Origin: Ostrinia nubilalis
Taxonomy: Eukaryota > Arthropoda > Insecta > Lepidoptera > Crambidae
Direction: 5' to 3'
Length of the DNA: 64,000 nucleotides
Assembly (NCBI RefSeq): GCF_963855985.1
Contig: NC_087092.1
Location: 16,864,001 to 16,928,000, forward strand
The notes below the pieces were generated by a model. The model searched no databases. It had not been told where the DNA came from and saw only the letters and a program-made list of their open reading frames with translations. Each line of letters begins with the position of its first letter. Within the stretch, counting starts at the first letter, position 1. Of this stretch, positions 64,000-64,000 are shown one piece after another. Position numbers and translations under genes: made by a program.

Positions 64000-64000
64000 A

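Overview
This is a nuclear DNA window from a moth or butterfly (Lepidoptera). It is AT-rich, has spliced genes with GT-AG introns, and is crowded with repeats of lepidopteran type: RTE-clade LINE 3' ends, tRNA-derived SINEs, fold-back MITEs and Ty3/Gypsy LTR elements. No bacterial features are present.

Two complete host genes stand back to back about 1.46 kb apart. On the minus strand (34883 down to 3123) is an 11-exon, 478-codon B3GLCT orthologue, the ER enzyme that adds beta-1,3-glucose to O-fucose on thrombospondin type 1 repeats. I assembled it from splice sites and matching phases. It starts with a short hydrophobic signal and ends in the ER-retention tail RDEL. On the plus strand (36341 to 45194) is a 13-exon, 697-codon peroxisomal acyl-CoA oxidase of the ACOX3 type, ending in the peroxisomal signal SKL. 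No functional link between the two is evident; they may share a divergent promoter.

The most unusual feature is the exon structure of B3GLCT. Four of its eleven exons are tandemly duplicated in place. Exon 4 is present seven times (10781-12113): four copies are open, one has a stop, one is frameshifted and one is a remnant. Three of the spacers between copies are only 21 bp yet keep a donor and an acceptor. Exon 6 occurs three times with an RTE LINE fragment between copies (8438-9557). Exon 10 occurs six times with a sliver of RTE LINE fused beside its donor (4535-5544). The last exon occurs twice (2556-3275). The open exon-4 copies are phase 0-0 and could be alternative, mutually exclusive exons; the other extra copies look like dead partial duplicates.

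The right end is a pile of mobile elements. From 46452 to 51556 lies a young Ty3/Gypsy element (minus strand) with identical 270-bp LTRs and one homopolymer frameshift in reverse transcriptase. From 51695 to 63999 lies a second LTR element with identical 342-bp LTRs. Its interior is a chimera: a gag start joined to RNase H on the plus strand, then an antisense, mutated gag-pol from a third Gypsy element. Its right LTR is split by a 5,632-bp insertion (58209-63840) with an exact 8-bp target duplication. That insertion carries fragments of a THAP domain and of a P-element-type transposase. Because the split LTR still matches its partner, the P-like insertion must be recent although its own genes are broken.

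B3GLCT introns 1 and 2 (12.6-34.9 kb) hold a 145-bp-unit satellite, PIF/Harbinger-type and hAT-type MITEs with clear target duplications, SINEs and a long CA microsatellite, and no other gene that I could support.
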